64,000 nt of DNA from Bacteroidota bacterium (GCA_023429135.1 JAEYWD010000067.1:1-64000), one strand, 5' to 3'; numbered from the stretch's first letter, positions 7,058 through 15,714 are shown. The notes: generated from the sequence alone by a model not told the origin. Program-made: numbers and translations.

Positions 7058-9838
7058 CTATAGCTTTTCAGCTTCAGCTTTTGCTTTATCTATCAAAGCC
7101 TGTGCTTTTACATCGGCTTCTTTTTCCAGTTTGTCAGCTTTCTCATAACCTTCCTTTTTGGTTTTTTCGGCTAATTTCTGCTGAGCTACTTTCTGCAAAG
7201 GGTTTTTCACATCTTTCATCAGCTTTTCAGCAGCAGCGTCACTCTCTTTGCGAATCTGATCGGCTGCAGATTTAGCTACATCTCTTATCTTCTGAGCTTC
7301 AGCTTCAGCATCCTTTATCAGCTTGTCGGCCTGCTCCCTGGCTTTTGCTTTTACATCCTCTTTTACAGTTTCAACTTTTTCGGTTACAGCAGTTTTAAGT
7401 TGTTCTTTTACATCCTTTAAGGCATTTTTGCCACTCTCCTTCAGGTTGAGCTGAACCTTTGGATCGGAAACTGTTCCAACCACTTTGGCATCGATGTTTA
7501 CCATTTCGCCCGGCTGGATATTCAGTCCTTTGGATGCAGCCGCCGAAGTAAGACCTGTAAGTGCGGCATTGGCTGCACCTCCAAATTCGGAGCGGGGAAT
7601 GCTGAAAGTAATGGCATAGTTCAGTGTCTGGTCAATTCCCTGATCACCGCCAATGATCATCTTACCTGATAACAATTTCGTTTCGAAAGGTTCAATATAA
7701 ACACGGCCATCCTTAATTTCGAAGCTTAGGTTAAGATCGTTCAGACTGAATTTTTTAAGCTTTTCGTTTTTCAGGGCATCGGCTACTTTGGTGAACATTT
7801 TGGAGTTGCCTATCTCGATACTTTTCGACATCAGCTTTCCTTTTCCTTGCATGGTACTGTAAACCGGACTCATGGTTGCATCGAGCCTAGAGTTAAGCGA
7901 CATATCGGCCGAGATCTTTCCTTTCGCATTTTCTGCAACAGGAGCGAGTTTTTTAACTGTGTTGAAAGTTGTGAAAGTTGAAGGGATATCGAAATCTTTC
8001 ATGTTCATATTGAAATCGATCAAAGGACTCTTCACATCTTTGGTGTTGTATTCACCATTCATAACAAGGCTTCCGTCGAGCATGTTCATCCCGAGATTTC
8101 TCAGGATTGCTGCGCTGTTACGAACTATAATTGTACCCAGTACGTTGGTAATGTTCATATTATCGTACTTGATATTGCCAATATTTGAATTCAGCGTAAA
8201 ATCGATATTGCCGGGAACCTCTACCACAGTCATGGCTGAAGTGTCTTCAACTGTTGTTTCTTCTGCTGTTGAGGGGCCCATCAATTCATTAATATCGAGC
8301 AGTTTTGACGAGAAGTTAAGGCTACCAACAATGGTATCGTTATTAAATACATAAGGGATAAAATTCGAAAGCTTTCCATTCATGCTGAAGTCGCTTTTTC
8401 CCATCAAGGCGTTGAAAGAAGTGAGCTCGACAAACCGTGGGGAGAAAACCATATTGGTTTCAACAATTTTGATTCCTTGCGGAAAATCCTTGCTGGCGAA
8501 TTCGAAATTGGTGAGTTTTAAAGTTCCATCGGCTTTGAAATCTTCGTATTGTTCTTTTTCGATTGACGACATACGGCCAGCCATATCAATATTGCTTTCC
8601 ATCATCCCTTTCAGGGTCGTGCTATCGAGTGGAACAATATCGGTGAGGCTTGAGAAATCAATTTTACCTTTGAAATTACCTGCCATCTGCATATCGCTCA
8701 TAGGGGTTTTAATATGCAAAGTCATATCGAACGGGTTACCAGCCATTTCTACATGGAATTTATTTACATCCACGGTGGTGTTGTCGTTCTGAACTCCATC
8801 GTAAAACACTTTGGTGTCGATGTTGATGTTGTTAACCGATTTTGGCAGGTCGGGATATTTAAACATAGCGTTTTCAACAACCAAAGTGAGGCCAACATTA
8901 GGCATGGATTTTTCGGCATAAGTACCTTTGGCAAAACCGTCGAGTTTGAGCGATCCGGAAGTCTGAACTTTTTCAAAGTCCTTCATATAAACAGCAGGAA
9001 CGAGCGAGAGCAGCGATTTGAAGTCCGCCTTTTTGGTTTTGAATTTCAGATCCATGTCGATAGCTTCATTCGGCATGGCTACACTTCCTTCTATACCCAG
9101 AGAGAGGTCGTTAAGCCGTATTTCGTTATCCTTGATGGTAAAGAGCATTTTATCCATATCGGCGCCTAAAACAGCATCGAAACCAAAGCTTGCATTGCGC
9201 ATGTAACGGATGTTATCCATAAAGAAATTCACTTTTTCGATGGAAGTTTTGAGGGTTGCATCGGTAGTGCTGGCAGTGAAGTCGCCGGTGAGGAACAAGT
9301 CCCAGTTATCAAGCGAGGCTTTCATTTTTCCCTGTTCGTCGAGGTAAACGATACGGGCATCGCGGATCTCAAATTTTTTGAGACTGGCTTTGAATTCGAG
9401 CGGTTCCGAAGCTGTGGTGTCCTCGGGAATGCTGTCGGCAGATGGTTTTACAATGTCCCAGTTCACTTTGCCATCAGGAAGTACATGGGCGTAAACCGAA
9501 GGCTTATCGAGAAAAATGGATTTAATTTTGATGTTCTCCATTTTTATCGCGCTGATAAGGTCGATTTTGGCGCTGAACTTTTTGAATGACATCAGCGTGT
9601 CTTTTTCAAATTCGCCAATACCAACAACCGACATATCTTCAAGTGCAACATAAAAGTTCGGAAAACCGCGAATGAGCGATAATGTAAAATCCGAAAAATC
9701 TACTTTGGCATTCAACGATTTGTTGATTTCTTCCTTCACCTTTTTTTCTATAGGTCCTTTGAAGAAGATGGGAATCAGTATGATGATAATCAGCAGGGCA
9801 ATAATTGTGAAGAATACTATTTTTAAAAGCTTTTTCAT
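7058..9838 (-). CDS. AsmA-family inner-membrane-anchored protein with coiled-coil tail
   Basis: A 926-residue protein. Residues about 4-27 form one N-terminal membrane anchor followed by K-x-x-x-E-E-I-N-K-S-L-N-A-K-V, typical of AsmA/TamB-like proteins. The long body (about 30-770) is beta-rich with repeated F-x-L-N/D-x-x-L patterns, as in bridge-like lipid-transfer proteins of the AsmA group, and includes the conserved C-terminal AsmA block (I-G-G-D-Q-G-I-D-Q-T-L-N-Y, then S-D-P-K-V-Q-L-N-L). Residues about 780-926 are an Ala/Lys/Glu-rich amphipathic helix or coiled coil (K-A-K-A-E-A-E-K-L end), which AsmA proteins do not usually have. A role in envelope lipid or outer-membrane homeostasis is inferred from the family. 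It is a single gene, divergent from the PAP2 gene. Confidence 0.85.
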   Translation of the reverse strand: MKKLLKIVFFTIIALLIIIILIPIFFKGPIEKKVKEEINKSLNAKVDFSDFTLSLIRGFPNFYVALEDMSVVGIGEFEKDTLMSFKKFSAKIDLISAIKMENIKIKSIFLDKPSVYAHVLPDGKVNWDIVKPSADSIPEDTTASEPLEFKASLKKFEIRDARIVYLDEQGKMKASLDNWDLFLTGDFTASTTDATLKTSIEKVNFFMDNIRYMRNASFGFDAVLGADMDKMLFTIKDNEIRLNDLSLGIEGSVAMPNEAIDMDLKFKTKKADFKSLLSLVPAVYMKDFEKVQTSGSLKLDGFAKGTYAEKSMPNVGLTLVVENAMFKYPDLPKSVNNINIDTKVFYDGVQNDNTTVDVNKFHVEMAGNPFDMTLHIKTPMSDMQMAGNFKGKIDFSSLTDIVPLDSTTLKGMMESNIDMAGRMSSIEKEQYEDFKADGTLKLTNFEFASKDFPQGIKIVETNMVFSPRFVELTSFNALMGKSDFSMNGKLSNFIPYVFNNDTIVGSLNFSSKLLDINELMGPSTAEETTVEDTSAMTVVEVPGNIDFTLNSNIGNIKYDNMNITNVLGTIIVRNSAAILRNLGMNMLDGSLVMNGEYNTKDVKSPLIDFNMNMKDFDIPSTFTTFNTVKKLAPVAENAKGKISADMSLNSRLDATMSPVYSTMQGKGKLMSKSIEIGNSKMFTKVADALKNEKLKKFSLNDLNLSFEIKDGRVYIEPFETKLLSGKMIIGGDQGIDQTLNYAITFSIPRSEFGGAANAALTGLTSAAASKGLNIQPGEMVNIDAKVVGTVSDPKVQLNLKESGKNALKDVKEQLKTAVTEKVETVKEDVKAKAREQADKLIKDAEAEAQKIRDVAKSAADQIRKESDAAAEKLMKDVKNPLQKVAQQKLAEKTKKEGYEKADKLEKEADVKAQALIDKAKAEAEKL

Positions 9839-9996
9839 ATTGGTTGAGTTTAAATTTCGAAAATAAATTTACGCAATAACGTGGAATATGTTCGTATCTG
9901 AGGAACAAAATCTGTTTTATCATTAAACAATTGAACGAATATTAATTTAATTTTAAATTATTCATAAATTACAGGCTCTTTAGAAATCCGGCGGGA

Positions 9997-10914
9997 ATGG
10001 CTTTTTTAAAATATGTGAAACGTCTTAATTGTATTGATCTGCTTGTTTCGGGCTATATAGTTGTTACATTTTTTTTCATTCTGTTTTTTTCCCAGAAGAT
10101 TCCTTCTTCAGGTTATCATCTTTTGTTCCGGCTGGTGTTGCTGGGCGGGATCCTGGCCCTTCCCCGGCTCGATAAATATATCCGTAAACCTTTTGTACAT
10201 TTCTTAAGGATCGCCTACCCGTTGATTATTCTGAGCTTTTTCTATTCCGAAACCGATGCCCTGAATAATGTTTTCTTTCAAAACCTTGATCATCATTTTG
10301 CAAGGTTAGATGCCATTTTATTCGGTTTCCAGCCCAGCCTGGCTTTTTACAATAATTTTCCCGGCAAATTTTTCAGCGAAGTAATGAACTTTGGTTACTT
10401 CTCTTATTACTTTTTAATTGCTGCTTATACCATTATTATATATGTAAAAAAACGTCAGGAATTTGTCAGGACGGTTTTCCTGATCACATGCTCCTTTATG
10501 ATATACTACCTTATTTTTAGTGTTTTACCTGTGAGCGGACCACAATACTTTTTTGAACCGCCGCATAACCAGATTGATGATTCCGGAATTTTCAGAAAAC
10601 TGGTGCGTTTTGTTGAGTTTATCGGCGAGAGGCCAACTGCAGCTTTCCCAAGTTCGCATGTAGGAATTGTGCTTATTCTAATCATAATGGCCTGGCGCGA
10701 TAGCAGGAAAACCTTGTGGTGGTTAATTCCTATATTTATTTTACTGGCTTTTTCTACGGTTTATATAAAAGCTCACTATGCTGTCGATGTTTTGGGTGGA
10801 GTAATTTCGGCCCCCATTGTGCTCGTTGGCGCTAAATATATTTTTAAAATTGTAAGAGGATACGAACAGACTATAAAAACAAGGACGGATTATGCAGAAG
10901 GTTTCGATTGTTGA
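9997..10914 (+). CDS. PAP2-superfamily membrane phosphatase (inositolphosphotransferase/Aur1-like type)
   Basis: A 305-residue polytopic membrane protein with about six hydrophobic segments (near residues 15-35, 43-60, 70-85, 130-150, 165-185 and 225-285). PAP2 active-site motifs are present: G-E-R-P-T-A-A-F-P-S-S-H-V-G about 207-220 (motif 2 with the catalytic His) and A-H-Y-A-V-D-V-L-G-G about 259-268 (motif 3). Such enzymes hydrolyse lipid phosphates or exchange head groups. The spacing resembles the PAP2_3 subgroup rather than PgpB. The stop overlaps the start of the GNAT-like gene by 23 nt, so the two are probably translated together. Confidence 0.85.
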   Translation: MAFLKYVKRLNCIDLLVSGYIVVTFFFILFFSQKIPSSGYHLLFRLVLLGGILALPRLDKYIRKPFVHFLRIAYPLIILSFFYSETDALNNVFFQNLDHHFARLDAILFGFQPSLAFYNNFPGKFFSEVMNFGYFSYYFLIAAYTIIIYVKKRQEFVRTVFLITCSFMIYYLIFSVLPVSGPQYFFEPPHNQIDDSGIFRKLVRFVEFIGERPTAAFPSSHVGIVLILIIMAWRDSRKTLWWLIPIFILLAFSTVYIKAHYAVDVLGGVISAPIVLVGAKYIFKIVRGYEQTIKTRTDYAEGFDC

Positions 10915-12016
10915 AGTAAAGACCCGCAAACAGCTTAAGGAATTTATCTATTTACCGGAGAAAATTCATAGAAATCATAAAAATTGGCTTCCCCCGATAT
11001 ATGTTGATGAATTTAAATTTTTTGATCCTGCAAAGAACCATGCTTTTTCGCATTGCGATACAGTGCTTTATCTTGCTTACCGCGATAAGGATGTAATTGG
11101 CAGAATTATGGGTATCATACACCACCAGTACAACGAGGTACGTGGAGAAAAAACAGCACGCTTTGGGTTTATTGAATGTTATAACGACAGCGAAGTTGCT
11201 CGTTTACTTCTTTCGACTGTAGAGAATTGGGCCAGGACCTATGGTATTGTGAAAATTATAGGGCCTTATGGTTTTTCGGATAAGGATCCGCAGGGTTTGC
11301 AGATTTCGGGATTTGAACACATGCCAATTTTGGCTACTGCTGTTAATTTTCCCTATATGGTTAATTTGGTTGAGGAAAACGGTTATACAAAGGATATCGA
11401 CTGTTTGGTATATAAGCTCGATATGACCAAACCTTTACCCGAAGTTTACAATCGTATTATTCAGCGTTTCGATTCCAGAAAGGACTTCGTGCTAAGGGAG
11501 TACAAATCGAAGAAGGAGCTAAAACCTTTTGTAATTCCTATTCTGCGACTGGTGAACGAAACCTATAAAGAACTTTATGGATTTACACCGCTCACCGAAT
11601 TGGAGATGAAGGAATTTGCCAGCCGTTATATGGATGTGCTCGATCCGAGGTTTATTAAAGTTATAATGAAGGAGGATGAGATAGTTGCTTTTATCATTGG
11701 GTTGGCGAACTTTTCTCCGGGCATACAGAAATCGAAGGGAAGGCTTTTCCCGTTTGGGTTTATCCATATTTTAAGGGCGATGAAAACCACCAAACAGTTG
11801 GATTTAATGTTAGGTGCTGTTAAGACTAACTGTCAGGGTTTGGGTTTCGAAATTCTTATGGCGCTCCGGCTTATCGATTCGTGCAAGTCAGCCGGGTTGA
11901 CCCAGATGGAAATTCACCTGGTACTCGAAACCAATACGAAAATGCTAGCTGAACTGGAAAGGGTAGAAGCGCAGATACATAAAAAGTTCAGGGTATTTGG
12001 AAAATCATTGATTTAA
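10892..12016 (+). CDS. GNAT-like acyltransferase family protein (YghO-like)
   Basis: A 374-residue soluble protein. The N-terminal half resembles the GNAT fold family often annotated as N-acetyltransferase in Bacteroidetes: P-E-K-I-H-R-N-H-K-N-W-L-P-P about residues 20-33, then R-I-M-G-I-I and G-F-I-E-C-Y-N-D. This is followed by I-G-P-Y-G-F-S-D-K-D-P-Q-G and a second GNAT-like half with V-A-F-I-I-G-L-A-N and a C-terminal helix E-T-N-T-K-M-L-A-E-L-E. The start lies inside the PAP2 gene (23-nt overlap), pointing to coupled expression and perhaps a shared lipid-modifying role. That link is inference and the substrate is unknown. Confidence 0.75.
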   Translation: MQKVSIVEVKTRKQLKEFIYLPEKIHRNHKNWLPPIYVDEFKFFDPAKNHAFSHCDTVLYLAYRDKDVIGRIMGIIHHQYNEVRGEKTARFGFIECYNDSEVARLLLSTVENWARTYGIVKIIGPYGFSDKDPQGLQISGFEHMPILATAVNFPYMVNLVEENGYTKDIDCLVYKLDMTKPLPEVYNRIIQRFDSRKDFVLREYKSKKELKPFVIPILRLVNETYKELYGFTPLTELEMKEFASRYMDVLDPRFIKVIMKEDEIVAFIIGLANFSPGIQKSKGRLFPFGFIHILRAMKTTKQLDLMLGAVKTNCQGLGFEILMALRLIDSCKSAGLTQMEIHLVLETNTKMLAELERVEAQIHKKFRVFGKSLI

Positions 12017-12022
12017 TTTTTC

Positions 12023-12030
12023 TATATTTG
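12023..12030 (+). promoter_or_regulatory. Putative -7 element of SH3-domain lipoprotein gene
   Basis: TATATTTG matches TAnnTTTG. It lies between the upstream stop (12016) and the ATG at 12059, with a predicted leader of about 25 nt. Confidence 0.5.
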
Positions 12031-12058
12031 AGAATACCAACCAAAAACCTTTAATATC

Positions 12059-12796
12059 ATGAAGAAATTCTTTTATTCTATTTTAACTGTAACGCTCGTA
12101 TTGTTCAGCGGTTGCAAAAGTAAATCTACAAGTAATGCCATAGCTGAAGTTGAAGGCGAACAAACCTATGCAGTTTGTATCTGGGACCGTGCTTCGTTGA
12201 AGGAAGCTCCCGAAGAAAAGGGTAAATGGCTTGAATCCTTAAGTCTTGGCGAGAAATGCGAATACCTCGATGAAACCAAAGAAGACAATTCCGGTACAAA
12301 GCCCGTACAGTATTATAAAGTACGTCTGTCGGGCGGAAAAGAAGGATGGGTGCAGGCCACTTTAATGTCGCTCAACAGCAAGCCCGCAGCTATCAACCAG
12401 AATGCTGAAGTTTATTCGCGTCCCGATTTGCTTACCAAATCCAATAAGGCATTCAGTAAAATGGATATAGTAGCGGTTAAAAATACCGATGGTGATTTTA
12501 TTGAAGTTACCGGCAAACGCAAAGATGGTAAATGGGTTGAAACCGGATGGATTAAAGCTTCCAATGTTACTTATTCCGATATAGACATTGCTGTTGCCAA
12601 ATTTGGTGGAAAAGCCCTGAAAATGGAAGATGAAGCCAAGAAACGCGAAGCTATTAAAGAAATTCTAGATAACAGCGATTTCAGTAATTCTATATTTATT
12701 ACCGACTTGTACGAAATTGTAAATGTTGCTCCTGCTAACGAGACTGTAGATACATCTGCTACAATTGAAGCTACGGTAGAAAAAGCAGCAGAATAG
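12059..12796 (+). CDS. SH3-like domain lipoprotein
   Basis: A 245-residue lipoprotein: signal peptide with lipobox L-F-S-G-C19. Residues about 35-110 and 115-175 look like two bacterial SH3-like domains (W-D-R-A-S-L-K-E-A-P, G-G-K-E-G-W-V-Q-A-T-L; then A-E-V-Y-S-R-P-D, W-V-E-T-G-W-I-K-A-S), which usually bind peptidoglycan or peptide ligands. The acidic C-terminus (about 185-245) has no recognised domain. It is probably anchored in the outer or inner membrane, facing the periplasm. It has its own promoter-like element. Its exact role is unknown. Confidence 0.8.
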   Translation: MKKFFYSILTVTLVLFSGCKSKSTSNAIAEVEGEQTYAVCIWDRASLKEAPEEKGKWLESLSLGEKCEYLDETKEDNSGTKPVQYYKVRLSGGKEGWVQATLMSLNSKPAAINQNAEVYSRPDLLTKSNKAFSKMDIVAVKNTDGDFIEVTGKRKDGKWVETGWIKASNVTYSDIDIAVAKFGGKALKMEDEAKKREAIKEILDNSDFSNSIFITDLYEIVNVAPANETVDTSATIEATVEKAAE

Positions 12797-12813
12797 TATA
12801 AAAACAAACTTTC

Positions 12814-12845
12814 AAACCTGCCAGGTATTTATATCTGGTAGATTT
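12814..12845. repeat. Imperfect palindrome, variant of the AAACCT...AGGTTT terminator repeat
   Basis: AAACCTGCCAGGTA and TATCTGGTAGATTT pair with a mismatch and G-T wobbles around a short loop. It is similar to the perfect palindromes at 40374, 46724 and 53549 and, like them, lies just after a stop codon. Confidence 0.5.
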
Positions 12846-12916
12846 TACAGAACTTTAAGATAGTATTTTTGTTATTTTCGAACTGAAGAATTCCTTTTAA
12901 AGAAAGAGGAAAACCT

Positions 12917-12924
12917 TATCTTTG
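12917..12924 (+). promoter_or_regulatory. Putative -7 element of the DUF433/DUF5615 module
   Basis: TATCTTTG matches TAnnTTTG but ends only 4 nt before the ATG at 12929, which would make the transcript almost leaderless. A second match, TATTTTTG at 12864-12871, would give a leader of about 54 nt. I cannot decide between them. Confidence 0.4.
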
Positions 12925-12928
12925 TTAT

Positions 12929-13168
12929 ATGAACTGGCAAAATTACATAGAGATTAATGAAGATGTTCTGGTTGGGAAACCTGTTGTTAAGGGAACCCGA
13001 TTATCGGTTGAGCATATTGTTAATTTATTTGCTTCTGGTTGGACTGAACAACAAATATTAGATAATTACCCAAGGCTATCTAAAGATAGTTTGAAAGCTG
13101 TTTTTGCATATATTCAGGATATAATGAAGGATGGTTTAATTTATACAAAACCGTTAAAAACCGCCTGA
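12929..13168 (+). CDS. DUF433 antitoxin-like protein
   Basis: A 79-residue DUF433 protein: I-N-E-D-V-L-V-G-K-P-V-V-K-G-T-R-L-S followed by a helix-turn-helix-like stretch G-W-T-E-Q-Q-I-L-D-N-Y-P. These small proteins are predicted DNA-binding antitoxins paired with DUF5615 PIN-like partners. The stop codon overlaps the start of the partner by one base (TGATG), the classic layout of a toxin-antitoxin operon with the antitoxin first. The initiating ATG lies almost on the promoter-like element. Confidence 0.85.
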   Translation: MNWQNYIEINEDVLVGKPVVKGTRLSVEHIVNLFASGWTEQQILDNYPRLSKDSLKAVFAYIQDIMKDGLIYTKPLKTA

Positions 13169-13524
13169 TGCATCTTCTCGCTAATGAAAATTTTCCGTTA
13201 ACCAGTGTAATTATCCTTGAATCTGCAGGTTTCAATATTAAATATATTGGAAAAGATTATACGGGAATACTTGACAGTGAGGTAATGGAAATTGCTATAA
13301 AGGAGAATAGAACTATCTTAACTTTCGACAGAGACTATGGTGAGTTGATTTTCAAAAAAGGATACAAACCACTGAAAGGGGTGATATATTTGAGATGGGA
13401 TGATTTTCAGCCTAATGAGCCAGGAGAATATCTTATTGAATTGTTTAAAACAATTGACATTAGTTTCGATGGCATGTTAACTGTTATAAGCGAAAACAAT
13501 ATCCGTCAAAAGAAATATTTGTAA
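13168..13524 (+). CDS. DUF5615 PIN-like toxin-family protein
   Basis: A 118-residue DUF5615 protein of the PIN-like (Mut7-C related) group. The acidic motif L-L-A-N-E-N-F-P lies at residues 3-10 (the family usually has D-E-N; here the Asp is replaced by Asn). L-T-F-D-R-D-Y-G-E-L is at about 50-60 and W-D-D-F near residue 86 completes the core. The family is predicted to be ribonuclease toxins neutralised by DUF433 partners. The start overlaps the DUF433 stop by one base. Toxicity is untested and the N-for-D change may weaken activity. Confidence 0.82.
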   Translation: MHLLANENFPLTSVIILESAGFNIKYIGKDYTGILDSEVMEIAIKENRTILTFDRDYGELIFKKGYKPLKGVIYLRWDDFQPNEPGEYLIELFKTIDISFDGMLTVISENNIRQKKYL

Positions 13525-13560
13525 TTACCATAATTTTAAATCAATTTGGAATCTTCTCAA

Positions 13561-13596
13561 AAATATCCCGGAAATCTGCTTCCGGGATATTTTTTA
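13561..13596 (+). terminator. Rho-independent terminator after the DUF5615 gene
   Basis: ATATCCCGGAA and TTCCGGGATAT arms around a 6-nt loop, followed by seven T. Confidence 0.9.
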
Positions 13597-13691
13597 TTTG
13601 ACATAATTCCCTTCTTTCATGTCATTATAAACATCAGGTAAAACCCATTTCCAATTTGCTTGTTATAGCTTCAGATTCAAATAAGAGCAAT

Positions 13692-14192
13692 ATGAAGATA
13701 ATACGTAATGCAGTAATTACTTTTTTGTTTCTGGGGTTTCTTAACTTCTCCACTTTACCCGATCCTAAATCGGTTCCGGTGATGAATTTCAAACAGTTCG
13801 AGCCAGAATTGCATAAAAAGAACGACTCGGTTTATCTTGTCAACTTCTGGGCAACCTGGTGTGCGCCTTGTCGTGAGGAACTGCCTGCTATCGAAAAGGT
13901 AAAGGAAAAATATAACAACAAAAAGTTCAGGATACTGTTGGTGAGTCTCGATATGCCTTCACATTTGAATTCGAGGCTGTTGCCGTTTATAAAATCGAAC
14001 CAGATCCGCTCAGACGTTATTCTGCTGAACGATCCCCGGCAAAACGAATGGATCGATAAAGTTGACCCGGGCTGGTCGGGCGAAATCCCTTTTTCAGTCA
14101 TTTATGGTAAAGATTTCAGGAATACATACAATAAATCTTTTTCCTACAAAGAGCTAGATTCGATTATTAACCTAAAATTAAATTCGTTATGA
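13692..14192 (+). CDS. TlpA-like thioredoxin-fold protein
   Basis: About 166 residues from the ATG at 13692. The frame is open to a TTG at 13656, but that would place 12 polar residues before the signal sequence. N-terminal hydrophobic export segment (about residues 3-21), then a thioredoxin fold with F-W-A-T-W-C-A-P-C (catalytic C57 and C60) and a cis-Pro region G-E-I-P-F-S-V. TlpA/ResA-like proteins are periplasmic thiol-disulfide reductants. The stop overlaps the next start as ATGA, so it is co-translated with the peroxiredoxin-like gene. Confidence 0.88.
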   Translation: MKIIRNAVITFLFLGFLNFSTLPDPKSVPVMNFKQFEPELHKKNDSVYLVNFWATWCAPCREELPAIEKVKEKYNNKKFRILLVSLDMPSHLNSRLLPFIKSNQIRSDVILLNDPRQNEWIDKVDPGWSGEIPFSVIYGKDFRNTYNKSFSYKELDSIINLKLNSL

Positions 14193-14800
14193 AAAGAATG
14201 ATGCTTGTATTTGGATTTGCCCTGCTTTCACTTGCATTGGTCCACGGGCAGGGATATAAGGTTGGAGATAAAGCTTCTGACTTTAAATTGAAAAACGTGG
14301 ACGGAAAAATGGTATCGCTCAAGGATTACTCTAAGGCCAAAGGCTTTGTAGTTGTGTTTACATGCAATAATTGCCCGTATGCAAAAGCTTACCAGGACAG
14401 GCTTATTGAGCTTGATAAAGCTTATAAGGCCAAAGGTTATCCGGTGATTGCCATCAACTCGAACGACCCGTCGCTCTCGCCCGAGGATTCGTACGACAAA
14501 ATGATTGTACGTGCTAAGGAAAAGAACTACTCATTCCCTTATCTGTTCGACGAAACCCAGGAGGTTTACCGTTCGTACGGTGCTCAAAAGACCCCTCATA
14601 CCTATTTGCTCAAAAAGGAGGGTAATGCTATGGTTGTAAAATATATCGGAGCTATTGACGATAATTACCAGGATCCGTCACAAATCGAAAATAAATACCT
14701 GTCGAACGCCATCGATGCAGTTATTGCAGGTAACGAACCTCAACCAGCTATGACTAAGGCAATAGGATGTGGAATAAAGGATAAAACAAAGAAGACATAA
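14189..14800 (+). CDS. Exported peroxiredoxin-like thioredoxin-family protein
   Basis: 203 residues with a signal peptide (M-K-R-M-M ... V-H-G-Q, about 21 residues). AhpC/TSA-type fold: K-V-G-D-K-A-S-D-F-K-L at 24-34 and F-T-C-N-N-C-P-Y-A at 57-65 with C59 and C62, followed by T-P-H-T-Y-L-L (cis-Pro loop). This C-N-N-C-P subgroup is usually annotated as a thioredoxin-family or redoxin protein. A periplasmic redox partner of the overlapping TlpA-like protein is the natural inference. It ends before a clear terminator. Confidence 0.88.
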   Translation: MKRMMLVFGFALLSLALVHGQGYKVGDKASDFKLKNVDGKMVSLKDYSKAKGFVVVFTCNNCPYAKAYQDRLIELDKAYKAKGYPVIAINSNDPSLSPEDSYDKMIVRAKEKNYSFPYLFDETQEVYRSYGAQKTPHTYLLKKEGNAMVVKYIGAIDDNYQDPSQIENKYLSNAIDAVIAGNEPQPAMTKAIGCGIKDKTKKT

Positions 14801-14823
14801 AGAATAAACAGGAAACAATATGG

Positions 14824-14849
14824 AGCCGGAGTTACTTCCGGCTTTTTTT
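14824..14849 (+). terminator. Rho-independent terminator of the thioredoxin-fold pair
   Basis: AGCCGGA ... TCCGGCT stem followed by TTTTTTT, 24 bp after the stop. Confidence 0.88.
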
Positions 14850-15253
14850 ATTTGGCTACTGCCGGAAATAAATTTGCAACCTCCTGGGAACGTTTTTCGT
14901 ATCAGTGATTATTGAACTTGAAAACATTGCATTTTTTAACCAGGTGCAGTTATTGTTTAAGGAGCCACGATAAAGAGTTGAAAAGGTAAGGAGCGAAGGA
15001 ACCAGCAAACAGTCCGTTCGGTTTTAAAAAGCAAAAAAAAATATTGGAAATGAAACAAGAAATCATTCGTCGGGATGATACTTTTCGAAGTTCCGCATCT
15101 TCGTTAACGAAGTTCCGCATCTTCGTCGCTGGAGTTCCGCATCTTCGTTTACGAAGTTCCGCATCTTCAGAAAGGAATTATTTCTTACATGTAAACAGTT
15201 GAAAACTATTTCTTTAGCAACAATAATAATTTTAACCATTAAAACCTAAAATT
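14850..15253. other. Intergenic region, 404 bp, with tandem array
   Basis: No supported gene. The left half shows nothing beyond simple AT-rich sequence. The right half holds the four-copy 22-bp array listed separately and then an AT-rich leader into the HU-like gene. Confidence 0.6.
15086..15170. repeat. Four-copy 22-bp tandem repeat upstream of HU-like gene
   Basis: Units begin at 15086, 15108, 15130 and 15152. The core GAGTTCCGCATCTTCG is present in all, three copies reading CGAAGTTCCGCATCTTCG. Each full unit has short dyad ends CGAAG / CTTCG, so each can form a small hairpin. The gene start is about 85 bp downstream. Confidence 0.85.
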
Positions 15254-15637
15254 ATGGCATTACAGTATAATCCAGTTCAAAGGTTAAATCCTCAGACAAA
15301 AGCAACTAAATGGTATGCTGCATCGCGACTTACCGGCAAACGCGGCCTCAAAGATCTTAGTAAAGACCTTGCAGAAGTCTCATCGCTTTCGGCCGGCGAC
15401 GTACAAAACGTAATTGTGAACCTGATTGACCAATTGCCCAAGTGGCTCATGCAGGGCAACAGTGTTAAGCTCGATGGGTTCGGAACCTTCAGGTTATCGT
15501 TCTCAAGCGAAGGGGTGGAAACGAAAGAAGAAGTTACCGCCAACCTTATAAAAGATATCCGTATCATTTTTGAACCCGACGATTTGATTAAGGAACGTAT
15601 CGCCAAAACACAGATAAATCCGGCGATAACCGTTTAA
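15254..15637 (+). CDS. HU-like DNA-binding protein (Bacteroidetes long form)
   Basis: A 127-residue protein of the HU/IHF fold: helical N-terminus with L-S-A-G-D-V-Q-N-V-I-V-N-L-I-D-Q-L-P about residues 47-64, then the dimerisation strand V-K-L-D-G-F-G-T-F-R-L about 73-83 and the acidic/basic arm region. It is longer than classical HU (about 90) and begins with M-A-L-Q-Y-N-P-V-Q-R, as is common for Bacteroidetes HU-like proteins. It probably binds DNA non-specifically in the nucleoid. It is monocistronic, preceded by the 22-bp tandem array and followed by a G-rich terminator. Confidence 0.88.
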   Translation: MALQYNPVQRLNPQTKATKWYAASRLTGKRGLKDLSKDLAEVSSLSAGDVQNVIVNLIDQLPKWLMQGNSVKLDGFGTFRLSFSSEGVETKEEVTANLIKDIRIIFEPDDLIKERIAKTQINPAITV

Positions 15638-15661
15638 ATATAATTAGGAAGAAATAGTTTG

Positions 15662-15686
15662 AAAGGGGGGCGGGAGCCCCTTTTTT
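15662..15686 (+). terminator. Terminator of HU-like gene
   Basis: GGGGC-GGGA-GCCCC stem extended by A-T and G-T pairs, followed by a T-run. Confidence 0.8.
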
Positions 15687-15714
15687 GATGTTAAAACTTG
15701 TGGGGTTAAAAATG

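Noticed and set aside
15086..15170. Possible CRISPR-like array
   Set aside because: Units are directly contiguous without spacers and no cas gene is near; it is a plain tandem repeat.
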